From: Myroides guanonis | Lineage (GTDB): Bacteria > Bacteroidota > Bacteroidia > Flavobacteriales > Flavobacteriaceae | Assembly: GCF_900114085.1 (NCBI RefSeq) | Contig: NZ_FORU01000001.1 | Location: 62,001-126,000, forward strand | DNA: 64,000 nt | Direction: 5' to 3' | Shown: positions 62,113 to 64,000 of the stretch, piece after piece | How the letters are laid out: every line of letters starts with the position of its first letter | Position numbering within the stretch: the stretch's first letter is position 1 | Position numbers and translations under genes: made by a program | Notes under the pieces: generated by a model | Databases searched by the model: none | What the model was told of the DNA's origin: nothing | Seen by the model: the letters and a program-made list of their open reading frames with translations, nothing else

Positions 62113-62221
62113 CACGAAACTGCAGAAATACGAAACCGCAAAAATACAAAACCGCAAAAATACGATACTTCAGAAATACGATACCGCAGAAACGCAAAAT
62201 CGCAGAAATTCGGAAACACAT
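62110..62221 (+). repeat. 16-bp tandem repeat array B (7 units)
   Basis: Seven consecutive 16-bp units (starts 62110, 62126, 62142, 62158, 62174, 62190 and a decayed one at 62206), consensus AAATACGAAACCGCAG. It has the same period as array A and partly resembles its reverse complement, so the two can pair as a long imperfect hairpin across the junction near 62097-62125. Confidence 0.8.
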
Positions 62222-62340
62222 ATTTCTCAATAAAACATCAATCAGAAACTCGTACATTTACTATAGACGAATTAAAAAAAGGAAACTTACAAGTTTTTTA
62301 AATAAGCGGAGAAGAATAGTAAACTAAAAAATAAAGTAAA

Positions 62341-62778
62341 ATGAAAAAACGAATCGATATTGAAAAAATGGAACCTAAAGCTTATCAAGCTATGTTTATT
62401 CTGGAATCATATTTACATAATTCTGAACTTTCGAAAACACATCTTGAGCTAATTAAAATACGAGCTTCTCAAATAAATGGTTGTGCTTTTTGCATCAATA
62501 TGCATACAACAGATGCGCTCAAGCAAGGAGAAACTCCTCAAAGATTATTTTTGTTAAACGCTTGGAGAGAAACAGAATTGTTTACTGAAGAAGAAAGAGT
62601 TGTTTTGGCTATAACAGAAGAGGTGACACTGATAAGTAAGAATGGTTTGAGTGATGAAACTTATGAAATGGCTGAAAAGTTATTTGATGGTCAATATATT
62701 GCTCAAATAATTATGGCGGTGGCAACTATTAATGCGTGGAATAGAATTGCTATTAGTACTAATAAACCTATTGCATAA
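62341..62778 (+). CDS. Carboxymuconolactone decarboxylase (AhpD-like) family protein
   Basis: Alkylhydroperoxidase D-like protein of 145 aa. The redox motif is E/K-x-x-x-C48-A-F-C51-I-N-M-H55, matching the C-x-x-C-x-x-x-H signature of AhpD, so a peroxidase/thiol role is likely. It has no signal peptide and sits just downstream of the repeat arrays, 330 bp after pnuT. A convergent-type terminator follows. Confidence 0.9.
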   Translation: MKKRIDIEKMEPKAYQAMFILESYLHNSELSKTHLELIKIRASQINGCAFCINMHTTDALKQGETPQRLFLLNAWRETELFTEEERVVLAITEEVTLISKNGLSDETYEMAEKLFDGQYIAQIIMAVATINAWNRIAISTNKPIA

Positions 62779-62821
62779 TTTTTGAAATAGCTAGAAAAAG
62801 CTATTAGTATATATAATAATT

Positions 62822-62859
62822 AAAAAGGCTGTTTCATTTTAAATGAAACAGCCTTTTTT
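62822..62859. terminator. Bidirectional terminator
   Basis: A 15-bp-plus stem AAAAAGGCTGTTTCATTT with its complement and T-tracts, between the convergent AhpD-like and TlpA-like genes. Confidence 0.85.
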
Positions 62860-62979
62860 CTATTTGAACTTGTTGATAAAGAAGTGTTTCGAATAGAATT
62901 TTAAAACTCCTCCAAACTTATCTTGAACCAAGAAGTTTCAAGCCCTAATCGATATATAAAACAATTTTTGAATTTTCAG

Positions 62980-63546
62980 TTATTTACTTTCTGTCAAATC
63001 GTTCAGTAGTTTGATTATATCTGGACTAGAATAGTCTCTACCACCTTCTATTCGAGTAACTATTTTGCCATTTTTGTCAAGTATAACTGTTGTTGGAATT
63101 GAATTTCCTAGATATTCAGAAGGAATAGCACTTGTAGGAACATATACTGGTAAATCGTAATTTTTCTTTTCCATAAAAGCATTCGACTTTTCTATTTTGT
63201 TATCGACATCTACTAAAAGAAACTCTATTTTATCATTATCTTGAAAAGTCTTCTTTAGCTCATTTATAGAAGGCATTTCATGTATACAAGGCGGACACCA
63301 TGTAGCCCAGAAATTTATAAATACTACTTTTCCCTTTAGAGAATTCAGAGTTATAGTTTTCCCGTTTTTATCTTTAAAAGCCAAATTGTTATTGTCTTTT
63401 TTTATGCGGGGTGCTGTACTTTCTAGTATTTCTGATTGCGTAGATTGTTGATTTTGTTTGTTATCGTTACAAGCCGTGAAAATAAGACTTCCCAAAATCA
63501 ATATAAAGTGTGTAATCATAATTCTCTTATTTAAATTAATTGTCAT
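62980..63546 (-). CDS. TlpA-like thiol-disulfide oxidoreductase lipoprotein
   Basis: Thioredoxin-fold protein of 188 aa with a lipobox signal ending at C26 (LIFTAC) and the active site W-C84-P-P-C87 in FINFWATWCPPC, then the cis-Pro segment S-I-P-T-T-V-I-L. Such TlpA/ResA proteins reduce periplasmic disulfides, often of apocytochromes or other envelope proteins. An inner ATG (63519) is a possible alternative start. It lies 10 bp after the RND adaptor gene and is probably co-transcribed. Confidence 0.9.
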   Translation of the reverse strand: MTINLNKRIMITHFILILGSLIFTACNDNKQNQQSTQSEILESTAPRIKKDNNNLAFKDKNGKTITLNSLKGKVVFINFWATWCPPCIHEMPSINELKKTFQDNDKIEFLLVDVDNKIEKSNAFMEKKNYDLPVYVPTSAIPSEYLGNSIPTTVILDKNGKIVTRIEGGRDYSSPDIIKLLNDLTESK

Positions 63547-63556
63547 ATTCGGATAT

Positions 63557-64000
63557 TTATAGATTAATTGGACCTTCTTTGATTTCTTCTGATGGTTTTA
63601 ATAGTACATTGTCTTCTGAAGAAAAATCCCCAAATACTTCAGTTAATGATTCCATTCGTATTCCTTCATTTACTTTAATACGTTTTATTTCATCATTTTT
63701 TAATGTCAAGACAAAAATGCCAGATTGTGTTCGCAAAATACTTTTACTGTCGACCCAATAAGAAGGAGCCTTGCGCTGCAATTTGAGATTCACTTGTGCG
63801 TAATCTCCACCTTGTAACTCCGCTGATAGATTGTCAACATCGAACTCTAGAGTTAAAGAACGGTCGTCTTTATTAAGTAAACCTGAGGTACGAGAAAGCG
63901 TTGCATTATATGTTTTATTCGGTTGAGAGCTTACGGTAAATGTCGCTGGTAAAGTCTTACTCACTGAGGAAGCGTGTTTTTCTGGAAGAGAAACCGTTAG
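63557..64000 (-). CDS. RND efflux periplasmic adaptor, C-terminal part (runs off the window)
   Basis: The last 147 codons of a membrane-fusion protein; the frame stays open to the right edge, so the N-terminus is outside. The seen part covers the beta-barrel and membrane-proximal domains (R-S-L-T-L-E-F-D-V-D-N, G-G-D-Y-A-Q-V-N-L-K-L, I-L-R-T-Q-S-G-I-F-V-L) and ends with L-K-P-S-E-E-I-K-E-G, as in HlyD/AcrA-like adaptors. An internal GTG at 63964 should not be taken as the start. The partner pump is not visible. Confidence 0.85.
   Translation of the reverse strand, partial: LTVSLPEKHASSVSKTLPATFTVSSQPNKTYNATLSRTSGLLNKDDRSLTLEFDVDNLSAELQGGDYAQVNLKLQRKAPSYWVDSKSILRTQSGIFVLTLKNDEIKRIKVNEGIRMESLTEVFGDFSSEDNVLLKPSEEIKEGPINL

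Noticed and set aside
62033..62221. CRISPR-like array
   Set aside because: The units are directly adjacent without unique spacers, the period is only 16 bp and there are no cas genes.
61997..62327. Small frames of 67-86 codons over the 16-bp repeats on both strands
   Set aside because: Their translations are just the repeats read in different frames; no real protein features.

Overview
The window looks like chromosomal DNA of a low-GC Flavobacteriia (Bacteroidota) bacterium. Evidence: AT-rich sequence, repeated matches to the Bacteroidota -7 promoter motif TAnnTTTG just upstream of start codons with no strong Shine-Dalgarno sites, a type B type-IX-secretion sorting domain, a bacillithiol enzyme (BshA), a flavobacterial-type LptD and TamB, and a PnuT-type transporter behind a TPP riboswitch. 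I do not assign a genus. No rRNA, tRNA, CRISPR array, transposase or phage was seen.

Layout. 1-7.8 kb: one giant secreted repeat protein (2503 aa). 8.0-18.9 kb (minus strand): accessory genes, namely a GNAT, an MBL-fold hydrolase, two SDR enzymes, two AraC regulators, an SRPBCC protein, small hypotheticals, a SatD/DUF3307 pair preceded by three identical-period palindromes, a lipoprotein, and a luciferase-like monooxygenase with an HxlR regulator. 18.9-19.6 kb: a gene-poor, GC-elevated stretch. 19.6-23.2 kb: a tight biotin operon, [ferritin-like diiron protein]-bioF-bioD-bioA. 24.3-25.9 kb: ABC-F protein. 26.0-30.0 kb (minus): marR-tolC-hlyD-ABC2 permease export operon with a palindrome at its promoter. 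30.5-37.1 kb: DUF6929-like protein, PPK2, then a minus operon tsaD-rsmE-AI-2E transporter-methyltransferase-secreted protein. 37.3-45.1 kb: TamB, then pfkA-gapA-BadF kinase-mgsA. 45.1-48.1 kb (minus): lptD-ridA. 48.3-53.1 kb: amidase, MCE protein, two Fe-S proteins and a conserved protein. 53.2-57.3 kb: GH3/serine hydrolase fusion and bshA. 57.4-64 kb: ferritin, small protein, divergent EamA/MocR pair, TPP riboswitch-pnuT, a 16-bp repeat array, an AhpD-like protein, a TlpA-like lipoprotein and the C-terminal end of an RND adaptor that runs off the right edge.

How the genes work together. Envelope assembly is strongly represented: TamB, LptD, MCE, amidase, and a GH3/beta-lactamase-like muropeptide enzyme. 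Central glycolysis (PfkA, GapA) is coupled to its methylglyoxal overflow branch (MgsA). Redox defence includes BshA, ferritin and an AhpD-like protein. The strongest candidates for undescribed biology are the diiron-type protein translated as the first gene of the biotin operon, and the SatD-DUF3307 pair with its triple operator. All assignments come from reading translations and motifs by eye; no database search was run.
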